Source: RGIG9115 sp045644665
Lineage (GTDB): Bacteria > Bacillota > Clostridia > UBA1381
Direction: 5' to 3'
DNA length: 64,000 nucleotides
Assembly (NCBI GenBank): GCA_045644665.1
Contig: JAZRHH010000034.1
Coordinates: 1 to 64,000 of the forward strand
Part shown: positions 7,731 through 15,229 of the stretch, piece by piece
Position numbering within the stretch: the stretch's first letter is position 1
Layout of the letters: each line of letters opens with the position of its first letter
Program-made: the position numbers and the translations under genes
Notes under the pieces: model-generated
The model's database searches: none
What the model saw: only the letters and a program-made list of their open reading frames with translations
Told to the model about the DNA's origin: nothing

Positions 7731-8912
7731 ATGCCGGATATAGCCGTAATCGGCGGCGGTGCATCAGGGCTTATGGCAGCAATAACTGCCGCAAGGCTGG
7801 GGTGCAACGTAGTGGTGTATGAAAAAAATGACAGAATTGCAAAAAAGCTTCTTGCCACAGGCAACGGCAGATGCAATCTTACAAATAAAAATATTACATT
7901 AGACAGATACCACGGTGAAGTGCCGGAGTTTCCAAAAACAGTGCTTGAAAAATTTACAAAAGATAATACTTTGGAAATGTTTCATGAAATGGGACTATTG
8001 TGCCGTGACGAAGGGGATAAAATTTTCCCATACTCATTAAGGGCATCGTCTGTTATAGATATACTTCGTTTAGAGCTGGACAGGCTGGGAGTGGAAATTG
8101 AATGTTCCTTTGATGTAAAGGAAATAATTCCAAGAAAGTCAGTTTATGAAATTGTATCATGGGACGGACGTCACGAATTTGCAACCGCAGTAATTTTTGC
8201 CTGTGGCGGCAAGGCTGCACCTAGCCTTGGCGGCGGCAGCAGCGGCTACGAAATCTTAAAAAAACTTGGGTATAAGGTTACTCCATTAAAACCTTCAATT
8301 GTACAAATAAAAACCGAAACAGATGCAATCTCCGGTTTGAAGGGCGTAAAGGCCATGGCAAGTGTATCTCTTGGCAAAAAAATCGAGTACGGAGAGCTCT
8401 TGTTTACAGAGTATGGTATTTCGGGTCCTCCTGCATTTTCACTTTCTTCATACTACGGTGAAGAAGCTGTGGAAATAGACTTTTTCCCGGAAATTGATAA
8501 AAAGGATTTGTTTTTGTTACTTAAGCAAAAAGCGGATTTGGGACTTACGGGCCAAGAGCTTTTTACAGGGATTATTCATAAGAATATCGCCCTTGCAATA
8601 ATAAAAAAATCAGGTGTTGATACAAAAAATGTAACAGCATCTTCAATAAGTGCAATATGTGAAATAAGTAAGAAATTCACCCTTAAAACAGAGGGCACTA
8701 TGTCCTGGAATAACGCACAGGTTACACGTGGCGGAATTTCAACGATAGAGGTAAAGGAAGATACTCTTGAATCAAAAAAGCATGAGGGACTTTATATAAC
8801 AGGTGAGGTCCTTGATGTTGACGGAGACTGCGGCGGATTTAATCTTCAGTGGGCATGGAGCTCGGGGTATGTTGCAGGCGAGGCGGCAGCTATTAAGATA
8901 TTGAAAGGATAA
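7731..8912 (+). CDS. BaiN/HI0933-family FAD-dependent oxidoreductase
   Basis: Flavoprotein of the YhiN/HI0933/BaiN family. The N-terminal dinucleotide-binding motif is AVIGGGASGLMAA, followed by the family signature KKLLATGNGRCNLTNKN near residue 45; the C-terminal FAD part is GEVLDVDGDCGGFNLQWAWSSG. I start at ATG 7731, since AGAGGTGA lies 6 bases before it and only 1 base before the alternative TTG at 7725. Members have been linked to bile-acid reduction or aminoacetone oxidation, but most are uncharacterised and no substrate can be read from the sequence. Confidence 0.9.
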   Translation: MPDIAVIGGGASGLMAAITAARLGCNVVVYEKNDRIAKKLLATGNGRCNLTNKNITLDRYHGEVPEFPKTVLEKFTKDNTLEMFHEMGLLCRDEGDKIFPYSLRASSVIDILRLELDRLGVEIECSFDVKEIIPRKSVYEIVSWDGRHEFATAVIFACGGKAAPSLGGGSSGYEILKKLGYKVTPLKPSIVQIKTETDAISGLKGVKAMASVSLGKKIEYGELLFTEYGISGPPAFSLSSYYGEEAVEIDFFPEIDKKDLFLLLKQKADLGLTGQELFTGIIHKNIALAIIKKSGVDTKNVTASSISAICEISKKFTLKTEGTMSWNNAQVTRGGISTIEVKEDTLESKKHEGLYITGEVLDVDGDCGGFNLQWAWSSGYVAGEAAAIKILKG

Positions 8913-8919
8913 ATAAAAA

Positions 8920-9477
8920 ATGAAAAAAAGAAGTGTACCAAGACAAATTATGGGAATGTTAAAAACACATTTGTTTGCAAGTATTATAATAACTGTACTT
9001 TTTGTAATAATATTAAACGGAGTAGGTAATTCTCCTGTTTTTGCAAATATTATTTCATACGTAATTGCGGCTTATTATGCTTTAAATATTTATTGTGAAG
9101 CACATTCATATGCAACCGATGACCTAAGGTCATATTCGCCACTAAAGGGCTATGCGGCAAAAGGGTTTGTTTTGTCAGTTGGAATTGCAGCGGCAATAAT
9201 ACTCGCATGGATATTCTACAGAGTATCATGGGTAGTTGCTCCTATTACTGACAGATTTATTCCTTCTACGGTTATTGCAAATATTTTATACATAGTTTTT
9301 ACAGGACCTTTCATGTACTTTGTTAATGTTCAGGGCGGCGAGGCTAACATTATAGGTCAACTTGCAGCACTTTTTGTACCTGTACTTTGCTCTGCGTGGG
9401 GTTACTGGGACGGATACAGAAAAAAGGATATTGCAGGATTTTTAAGCAAGTTCATGTATGAGAAAAAGAAAAAGTAA
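8920..9477 (+). CDS. Unrecognised multi-pass membrane protein
   Basis: 185 residues with about five hydrophobic stretches (roughly residues 17-33, 38-57, 80-100, 118-138, 146-165) and a lysine-rich C-terminal tail ending EKKKK. I do not recognise a family. It lies 7 bases after the flavoprotein and 17 bases before potA, so it is likely co-transcribed with both. Confidence 0.7.
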   Translation: MKKRSVPRQIMGMLKTHLFASIIITVLFVIILNGVGNSPVFANIISYVIAAYYALNIYCEAHSYATDDLRSYSPLKGYAAKGFVLSVGIAAAIILAWIFYRVSWVVAPITDRFIPSTVIANILYIVFTGPFMYFVNVQGGEANIIGQLAALFVPVLCSAWGYWDGYRKKDIAGFLSKFMYEKKKK

Positions 9478-9494
9478 AAAGGAAGTGCGAGTCT

Positions 9495-10535
9495 TTGCAA
9501 GAGGAAATATTACGGCTTGAAGGAATAGAAAAAAGCTTTGGCGGTGTAAAAGCATTAGACGGCATTTCGCTGTCCGTAAAAAAAGGAGAGTTTGTAAGTC
9601 TCCTTGGACCTTCCGGCTGCGGAAAAACAACGCTTCTTCGAATTATTGCAGGTCTTACGCCTCAAAATGCAGGTACAGTAATTCTTAACGGAAAAGATAT
9701 TACAAGCCTGCCGCCGGAAAAAAGAGACGTTAATACCATTTTCCAATCCTATGCCCTTTTCCCCCATATGACAGTAGAGGAAAATATTGGCTACGGCTTA
9801 AAAATACAAGGAGCGAAAAAAAGCGAAATAAAAGAAAAAGTATCTGAAATGCTAAGTCTTGTAAGTCTTGAAGGATGTGAAAAAAAATACCCTTCGCAGC
9901 TTTCCGGCGGTCAAAAGCAGAGAGTAGCAATTGCAAGAGGCCTTATAAAAAAGCCGGAGATTTTACTCCTTGACGAGCCATTGGGCGCTCTTGATTTGCA
10001 GCTTAGACGCCATCTTACAGAGGAAATAAAACGGATACATGAGGAAACAAAAACCACATTTATTTATATAACTCACGACCGTGACGAAGCAATGAATATG
10101 TCCGACCGCATGATTATTATGAACAAGGGCAAATTTGTTCAGGAGGGCACTCCAAGGGAGATTTATAAAAGTCCGAAAACACGGTTTGTTGCGGACTTTA
10201 TAGGACTTTCAAATATATTTGAGGCGGATGGTTTAGGAAACAAAAAAATCTCTTTTTGCGATAGAGTATATAACGTCCCCTTTGAAACAAAAGAAAAAGT
10301 ATCACTTTGCCTTCGTACCGAGGACGTAACAGTAAGCGTAGCGCCAGCAGAAAATTCATTGGCGGCAAAAGTAACAGGGAAAAGCTACGTTGGAGGAATA
10401 GCAGTAATTTCATGCACTCTCCCTGACGACAGCACCCTTTCAGGTACAAAGCAGGATAAAAACCTTGATATTAATATAGGTGACAGCGTATTTGTAACAC
10501 CTGATATAAGCAGTGCCACACCTTTGGAGGATTAA
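9495..10535 (+). CDS. potA: Spermidine/putrescine ABC transporter, ATPase
   Basis: Cytoplasmic ATPase of a polyamine importer. Walker A GPSGCGKTT (about residues 38-46), signature LSGGQKQR, Walker B LLLDEPLGALD with the H-loop ITHDRDEA, then a C-terminal TOBE-like domain of about 110 residues. Start is TTG at 9495, 9 bases after GGAAG. It is followed by potB (3 bases) and potC. Substrate is inferred from homology of all three proteins to the Pot system; related ATPases serve iron or putrescine. Confidence 0.9.
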   Translation: MQEEILRLEGIEKSFGGVKALDGISLSVKKGEFVSLLGPSGCGKTTLLRIIAGLTPQNAGTVILNGKDITSLPPEKRDVNTIFQSYALFPHMTVEENIGYGLKIQGAKKSEIKEKVSEMLSLVSLEGCEKKYPSQLSGGQKQRVAIARGLIKKPEILLLDEPLGALDLQLRRHLTEEIKRIHEETKTTFIYITHDRDEAMNMSDRMIIMNKGKFVQEGTPREIYKSPKTRFVADFIGLSNIFEADGLGNKKISFCDRVYNVPFETKEKVSLCLRTEDVTVSVAPAENSLAAKVTGKSYVGGIAVISCTLPDDSTLSGTKQDKNLDINIGDSVFVTPDISSATPLED

Positions 10536-10538
10536 TAT

Positions 10539-11381
10539 ATGAAAAAGTATTTTACCCCGGGCGGAATACCAATGTATATTTTTACTCTTGCTTTTGTTGT
10601 GCTGCCCCTTTTGTTCCTTGCAGCACTCAGCTTTATGACAAAGACAGGACCTTTGGAGTTTGAGCCGGTGTTCACTCTCCAAAACTATAAAGGCGCATTT
10701 AGTGGAACATATCTTGAAACCTTTCTTGTTTCCCTTAAAATTTCTTTTATAACTACTGTTATAACCGTAATTATAGGCTATCCCTTTGCTTATTTTATGT
10801 CGAGGACAGAGAGTTCAAAAGTAAAAGGAATAATTCTTCTTCTTGTAATTTTACCATTCTGGACAAATGCACTTGTGAGAATTTACGGATTTATAATACT
10901 TTTCAGAGGTAATGGTATATTACACTCCTTGCTTAATTTAATGGGAGCAGGGGAGGGATACGGATTTTTGTATACAGAAGCCGCTGTTATAACGGGAATG
11001 GTTTACGGACTTCTTCCATTTATGATACTAACGGCGTACTCTGCCTGTGAAAAGCTTTCTCCGGAAATTTTAGAGGCGGCAAGGGACCTTGGCGCAGGCA
11101 GAATAAAAACTTTTTTTACAGTGGCTCTTCCTGTAACCTCGGAGGGACTGATATCGGGAATTACCCTTGTTTTTATTCCCTCCATGGGTTTGTTTTTTAT
11201 ATCCGACCTTCTTGGCGGCGGAAATGTTACAATTGTGGGTAATCTTATAAAAGACCAGATAACAACCGCCCATAACTACCCTTTTGCAGCAGCTATTGGG
11301 GTTATTATGCTCATCATTATGTTTTTATGTACGGAAATAACAAGACTTCTTATAAATAAAATATTAAAAAAACCTTTATAA
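10539..11381 (+). CDS. potB: Spermidine/putrescine ABC transporter, permease PotB
   Basis: Inner-membrane permease of 280 residues with six hydrophobic segments. The EAA loop that contacts PotA is seen as LEAARDLGAGRIKTFFTV near residue 178. Works with PotC as the translocation pore. It starts 3 bases after the potA stop and is 14 bases before potC. Confidence 0.92.
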   Translation: MKKYFTPGGIPMYIFTLAFVVLPLLFLAALSFMTKTGPLEFEPVFTLQNYKGAFSGTYLETFLVSLKISFITTVITVIIGYPFAYFMSRTESSKVKGIILLLVILPFWTNALVRIYGFIILFRGNGILHSLLNLMGAGEGYGFLYTEAAVITGMVYGLLPFMILTAYSACEKLSPEILEAARDLGAGRIKTFFTVALPVTSEGLISGITLVFIPSMGLFFISDLLGGGNVTIVGNLIKDQITTAHNYPFAAAIGVIMLIIMFLCTEITRLLINKILKKPL

Positions 11382-11395
11382 AGAAAGGAGAAATT

Positions 11396-12184
11396 ATGCG
11401 GCAATCTGTGTTTGCAAAGGTTTATATGGCACTTGTTCTTGTACTTATGTATGTGCCTATGCTTCTTGTGATAATATATTCCTTTAACAGCTCAAAGCTA
11501 AGCACCCTGTGGGGCGGCTTTTCTTTTGAGTGGTACACAAAGCTTTTTCAAAATGCTCAGATGGCAGAGGCACTTAAAAACAGCCTTATAATTGCGCTAC
11601 TTGCGTCTTTAATTTCTGGATTTGTTGGAACAGCGGCGGCTGTTGGGATTTTCAAAAGCAAGGCTGTGTTTGACAGAGTGTCCGGAAAACTTGCGAGCAT
11701 TCCTCTTATGATGCCGGAGATAATAACAGGACTTGTATTCCTTCTTTTATTTTCTTATCTTGGAGTAAGGCTCGGTGTGGGCAGCATAGTGGTTGCACAT
11801 TCTTCTTTTTGTATACCTTATGTTTACATGACGGTTTCAGGGAGTCTTGACGGACTTGATATAACCACAAAAGAGGCTGCACGGGACCTTGGTGCAGGAA
11901 AAGTGAGAACGTTTTTTGAGATAATTCTTCCACAGCTTTTGCCGGGGAGTATAAGCGGTATGCTTCTTTCCTTTGCAATGTCAATGGACGATGTTATCAT
12001 AAGCTTTTTTGTTACAGGCCCCGCAACAAACACCTTGCCTGTAAAAATATATTCCCAGATGAGAAAGGGAGTAACACCGGAAATAAACGCTCTTTGTTCG
12101 CTTATGCTCTTTGTTACACTTATTCTTATAATAGGCGCAAGGCTTGTAAGGAATAAAAAAACAGGCAGCCACTGGGCTGCCTGA
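11396..12184 (+). CDS. potC: Spermidine/putrescine ABC transporter, permease PotC
   Basis: Second permease, 262 residues, six membrane segments, EAA loop TKEAARDLGAGKVRTFFEI. An AAAGGAG site precedes the ATG. No PotD binding protein follows: the next gene is convergent. The last codons (AAA ACA GGC AGC and the following Trp-Ala-Ala) form the stem and A-run that serve as terminator for the opposing HPr-like gene. Confidence 0.92.
   Translation: MRQSVFAKVYMALVLVLMYVPMLLVIIYSFNSSKLSTLWGGFSFEWYTKLFQNAQMAEALKNSLIIALLASLISGFVGTAAAVGIFKSKAVFDRVSGKLASIPLMMPEIITGLVFLLLFSYLGVRLGVGSIVVAHSSFCIPYVYMTVSGSLDGLDITTKEAARDLGAGKVRTFFEIILPQLLPGSISGMLLSFAMSMDDVIISFFVTGPATNTLPVKIYSQMRKGVTPEINALCSLMLFVTLILIIGARLVRNKKTGSHWAA
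12155..12183 (-). terminator. Terminator of the HPr-like gene, inside potC
   Basis: Read on the minus strand: a 9-bp perfect stem (12183-12175 with 12170-12162), a 4-base loop, then seven T (12161-12155). The whole signal lies inside the last codons and the stop of potC. In the plus direction there is no T-tract, so it is directional. Confidence 0.85.
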
Positions 12185-12197
12185 AGTTAATTGGTCT

Positions 12198-12428
12198 TTA
12201 CTTTACAATAAATTTGTCTACAAGTGCAAGAAATTCGTCGCAGTTGTCATCATAAACCTCTACCTTAATAGGTTTTGAAAGGTCAAGGCTGAAGATTCCC
12301 ATAATTGATTTTGCATCAACTACGTATCTGCCTGATGTTAAATCTACATCAAAATCGAATCTGCTTACGATATTTACAAAATCCTTTACATCGTTTATTG
12401 AACTAAGTACCATATCAAATGTTTTCAT
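12198..12428 (-). CDS. HPr-family protein lacking the phospho-accepting histidine
   Basis: A 76-residue protein with the HPr fold pattern; DAKSIMGIFSLDL (residues 38-50) matches the HPr Ser46 region, with Ser41 as the equivalent. The segment that normally holds His15 (residues 8-17) has none, and the whole protein contains no histidine, so it cannot pass phosphate in a PTS. It may act as a regulatory HPr-like protein, like Crh, or have another role. Start at ATG 12428 is set by GGAGG 6 bases upstream; a longer upstream frame is not supported. It has its own promoter (12482-12510) and terminator (in potC). Confidence 0.85.
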   Translation of the reverse strand: MKTFDMVLSSINDVKDFVNIVSRFDFDVDLTSGRYVVDAKSIMGIFSLDLSKPIKVEVYDDNCDEFLALVDKFIVK

Positions 12429-12481
12429 AGGGTTACCTCCTTGAATTGCGTAAATTGTTACAGGGAACGCCCTGCACATAT

Positions 12482-12510
12482 ATAATACAACTTTTAAAAA
12501 TTAAAGTCAA
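12482..12510 (-). promoter_or_regulatory. Promoter of the HPr-like gene
   Basis: Minus strand TTGACT (12510-12505), 17 bases, TATTAT (12487-12482). Confidence 0.65.
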
Positions 12511-12603
12511 GACAATTGATTTTTAAAAAGAAATTTTATGAAATATTACTACAAAGTGGCATAAAAACAAGTATAGTTTTTACAAGCAGAAGGGAAAAGA
12601 AAC

Positions 12604-13902
12604 ATGAAAACTGTTGCATTTTATACCTTGGGTTGCAAGGTAAATCAATATGAAACAGAAGCAATAGCAGAGCTTTTTGAAAAAGGCGGCTATACTACTA
12701 TAGATTTTAATGAAAAAGCAGATGTATATGTAATAAACACCTGCAGCGTAACTGCAATGAGCGATAGAAAATCAAGACAGATTATCCGTCGTGCAAAAAA
12801 ACAGAATAGTGACAGTATAGTGGTTGTAACAGGCTGTTACGCCCAGGTTTCACCGGAAAGTGTTTTGGAAATTGAGGGTGTGAACCTTGTAATGGGAACA
12901 AACCAAAAAAACAAAATTGTAGCGGAAGTGGAAAAGCTGTCCGAAAAATCAAAAAGTCTTTGTGTAAAGGACATTTCACGCACCCATGATTTTGAAGAAA
13001 TGACCGTTACAGGCTACAGCTCAATGACCCGTGCCTATATAAAAATACAGGAGGGCTGCAACCAGTTTTGTTCTTATTGTATTATTCCTTATGCAAGAGG
13101 CCCTATACGCAGCCGAAACCCTGAGGATGTAATTAAAGAAGCAAAAGCTCTGGCAAAAAAAGGCTTTACGGAAATTATACTTGTAGGTATTCATATAGCC
13201 TCTTACGGGCTTGATATAAAAACCACATCCCTTGCTGATATAATACTTGAGGTTAATAAAATCGATGGAATAAAAAGAATAAGACTAAGCTCAATCGAGC
13301 CAATGACCTTAAATCCGGAATTTATCAAAAAAATAAGTCCTGCAACCAAGCTCTGTCCCCATTTTCATCTGTCGCTTCAGTCAGGCTCCGAGGAAACATT
13401 AAAGCGCATGAACAGACGCTATACACCGAAGGAGTACAAAGAAATTGTAAATTCCATAAGAGAGAATTTTTACGGAGCTGCAATTACAACAGATGTTATG
13501 GTAGGCTTCCCCGGAGAAACTGACGAGGAATTTAAGGAAAGTGCAAAATTTGTAGAGGAAATAAGCTTTGCAGACATTCATATATTCAAGTACTCACCCC
13601 GTCCTGGCACACCTGCGGCAACATATGACTCTCAGGTATCGCCGGAGATAAAGGAAGAAAGAAGTAAAATCTTAGAAGAGATAAGGAAAGAAGCTGCAAA
13701 AAATTATTTAGAAGGCTTTGTTGGAACTGTAGCCGAGGTTTTGTTTGAGCAGCCGTCACAAACACATAAAGGCTGGTTTGAGGGTAAGACCACAAACTAC
13801 ATGACTGTACTTGTTAAAACAGATGAGGACCTTTCCTTTAAATACAGAACGGTAAAGCTAAAAGAGCTTGGAAATGAAGTAATTTACGGAGAGATACTAT
13901 AA
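12604..13902 (+). CDS. mtaB: tRNA t6A37 methylthiotransferase MtaB
   Basis: Radical-SAM enzyme that adds a methylthio group to t6A37 of tRNAs for ANN codons. The N-terminal UPF0004 domain has the three iron-sulfur Cys in TLGCKVNQYE, INTCSVT and VTGCYAQ; the radical-SAM cluster is CNQFCSYC near residue 150; a TRAM domain ends the 432-residue protein (KGWFEGKTTNY, VKLKELGNEVIYGEI). The N-terminal signature separates it from MiaB and RimO. It is 16 bases from the next small regulator. Confidence 0.94.
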   Translation: MKTVAFYTLGCKVNQYETEAIAELFEKGGYTTIDFNEKADVYVINTCSVTAMSDRKSRQIIRRAKKQNSDSIVVVTGCYAQVSPESVLEIEGVNLVMGTNQKNKIVAEVEKLSEKSKSLCVKDISRTHDFEEMTVTGYSSMTRAYIKIQEGCNQFCSYCIIPYARGPIRSRNPEDVIKEAKALAKKGFTEIILVGIHIASYGLDIKTTSLADIILEVNKIDGIKRIRLSSIEPMTLNPEFIKKISPATKLCPHFHLSLQSGSEETLKRMNRRYTPKEYKEIVNSIRENFYGAAITTDVMVGFPGETDEEFKESAKFVEEISFADIHIFKYSPRPGTPAATYDSQVSPEIKEERSKILEEIRKEAAKNYLEGFVGTVAEVLFEQPSQTHKGWFEGKTTNYMTVLVKTDEDLSFKYRTVKLKELGNEVIYGEIL

Positions 13903-13917
13903 TTACGGGAGATTTAA

Positions 13918-14127
13918 ATGGCTTACTATAAAAGATTAAGAGATTTAAGAGAAGATAATAATTATACCCAAAAGCAAATTGCCGAGGTTTTATTTACTAC
14001 TCAGCCACAATACTATCGTTATGAAAAAGGTCTACGTGATTTGCCATGCGAGCATCTTGTAATTCTTGCAAAGTTTTATAATGTTTCTGCTGATTATATT
14101 TTGGGACTAACAGATAAAGAAAAGTAA
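13918..14127 (+). CDS. Small XRE-family HTH protein
   Basis: 69 residues, nearly all a Cro/C1-type helix-turn-helix: YTQKQIAEVLFTTQPQYYRYEKGLR (shown as two helices around residues 19-40) and FYNVSADYILGLTD at the end. Likely a DNA-binding repressor; target unknown. It follows mtaB by 16 bases and ends at the shared terminator 14134-14160. Confidence 0.88.
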   Translation: MAYYKRLRDLREDNNYTQKQIAEVLFTTQPQYYRYEKGLRDLPCEHLVILAKFYNVSADYILGLTDKEK

Positions 14128-14133
14128 AAAAAT

Positions 14134-14160
14134 AAGGTGAACGAATTTCGTTCACCTTTT
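14134..14160. terminator. Bidirectional terminator between the XRE gene and rpsT
   Basis: Perfect 12-bp inverted repeat (14134-14145 with 14147-14158) with T-tract on the plus side and A-rich flank, so a T-tract on the minus side as well. It closes both convergent genes. Confidence 0.85.
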
Positions 14161-14166
14161 TTCTTC

Positions 14167-14430
14167 TTAGCCGAGTTTTGCAAGCTTAAGAGCAAGTTGA
14201 GACTTCTTTCTTGCAGCTTTGTTTGCATGAAGGAGACCCTTGTTTGCGCACTGGTCAATCTTCTTAACTGCATTGTTAAACAATACCTTTGCATCTTCTG
14301 CATTTCCTGCTTCTGCTGCAGCTTCAAACTTCTTTATAGCTGTTTTAAGAGCTGTTTTGTGCTGTAAGTTGATAAGAGTTTTCTTTTCAATTACCTTAAC
14401 ACGCTTTTTAGCTGACTTAATGTTTGGCAT
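14167..14430 (-). CDS. rpsT: 30S ribosomal protein S20
   Basis: Small basic 16S rRNA-binding protein, 87 residues, beginning MPNIKSAKKRVKVIEKK and ending in lysine-rich helices typical of S20. GGAGG lies before the ATG. A single-gene unit with its own promoter at 14471-14499. Confidence 0.96.
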   Translation of the reverse strand: MPNIKSAKKRVKVIEKKTLINLQHKTALKTAIKKFEAAAEAGNAEDAKVLFNNAVKKIDQCANKGLLHANKAARKKSQLALKLAKLG

Positions 14431-14470
14431 TAATATCCACCTCCAACAAATATAATTATAATACCGGACA

Positions 14471-14499
14471 ATTATATCACACTTTTTTTAAAAAAGCAA
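14471..14499 (-). promoter_or_regulatory. Promoter of rpsT
   Basis: Minus strand TTGCTT (14499-14494), 17 bases, TATAAT (14476-14471), with an extended TGA before the -10. Confidence 0.72.
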
Positions 14500-14596
14500 G
14501 AGGTTAAATAGGTTTATTTAAATTTTTTGTGTTTTCACATATAATTTAAGTTTTAAAAGGGATTTTTAGTATATTTTTTCTAATTAATCAAAAAAA

Positions 14597-14698
14597 TAAG
14601 GGCATTGCAGTTAAGTCTGCAATGCCCTTATATGAGGGGATGCGGCATATTCCGCAGCCGTTAAAGGGAAGGTATAATGTAAATTTGAAATTTACATT
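14597..14698. other. Structured intergenic region, possible small RNA
   Basis: Within the 420-base gap 14431-14852, which holds no ORF I trust. Three hairpins follow one another: a 14-bp stem with 6-base loop (14597-14630), TGCGG/CCGCA (14641-14656) and an 11-bp perfect stem (14676-14698). The first is preceded on the plus strand by seven A, so on the minus strand it is a stem plus T-tract, that is, a terminator. It would end a minus transcript starting near 14780, where a TATAAT (14794-14789) has only a weak -35. No known RNA family recognised. Confidence 0.4.
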
Positions 14699-14852
14699 TG
14701 TAGTATGTGCCATAAAAAAATATTTATGCAAAATTTTTTGTTAAACAGATGATTTCTTAACAATTAAGATTTCGATTAATGTTTTAAGATTATACATTCT
14801 GTTAATATTATTTTTAAAATGATAAACTTAAATAAAGGTAGGTGTTAATGTT

Positions 14853-15182
14853 TTGAACTATGAATTATTAGGAAGAAAAATAAGACAACAAAGGAAAGAG
14901 AAAAAATATACATTGGAGCAGTTGGCAGAAAAACTTGATGTTTCAACCACTTTTATAGGACAAATAGAAAGAGCGAAAGGAAAACCCTCTCTTGAAACAT
15001 TGGTGAAGATTGCAAATGTTCTTGAAATATCAACAGACAGTTTGCTCTTTGGAGATTTAAATAACAAGTCAGGAAACGATTATTTTATAAAAAAAGTTGC
15101 AGAATTAACAGAAACGTTTACATCTCATGAAAAAGAATTATTATTAAAGAATATAGAAATAATCAATGAGTATAGAAAATAA
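14853..15182 (+). CDS. XRE-family transcriptional regulator
   Basis: 109 residues. The Cro/C1 helix-turn-helix fills the first 65 residues (GRKIRQQRKEKKYTLEQLA, STTFIGQIERAKGKPSLETL); the C-terminal 40 residues are probably helical. Start is TTG at 14853, 7 bases after GGTAGGTG. It lies 47 bases upstream of comEC and may be co-transcribed; whether it controls competence genes is unknown. Confidence 0.87.
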   Translation: MNYELLGRKIRQQRKEKKYTLEQLAEKLDVSTTFIGQIERAKGKPSLETLVKIANVLEISTDSLLFGDLNNKSGNDYFIKKVAELTETFTSHEKELLLKNIEIINEYRK

Positions 15183-15229
15183 GGTTATTTAAATTAAAAT
15201 AAAGCTAAATTTATGGAGTACAAAAGATA

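Noticed and set aside
14673..14678. Plus-strand TATAAT in the gap upstream of the second XRE gene
   Set aside because: No acceptable -35 and it is part of the left arm of a hairpin.
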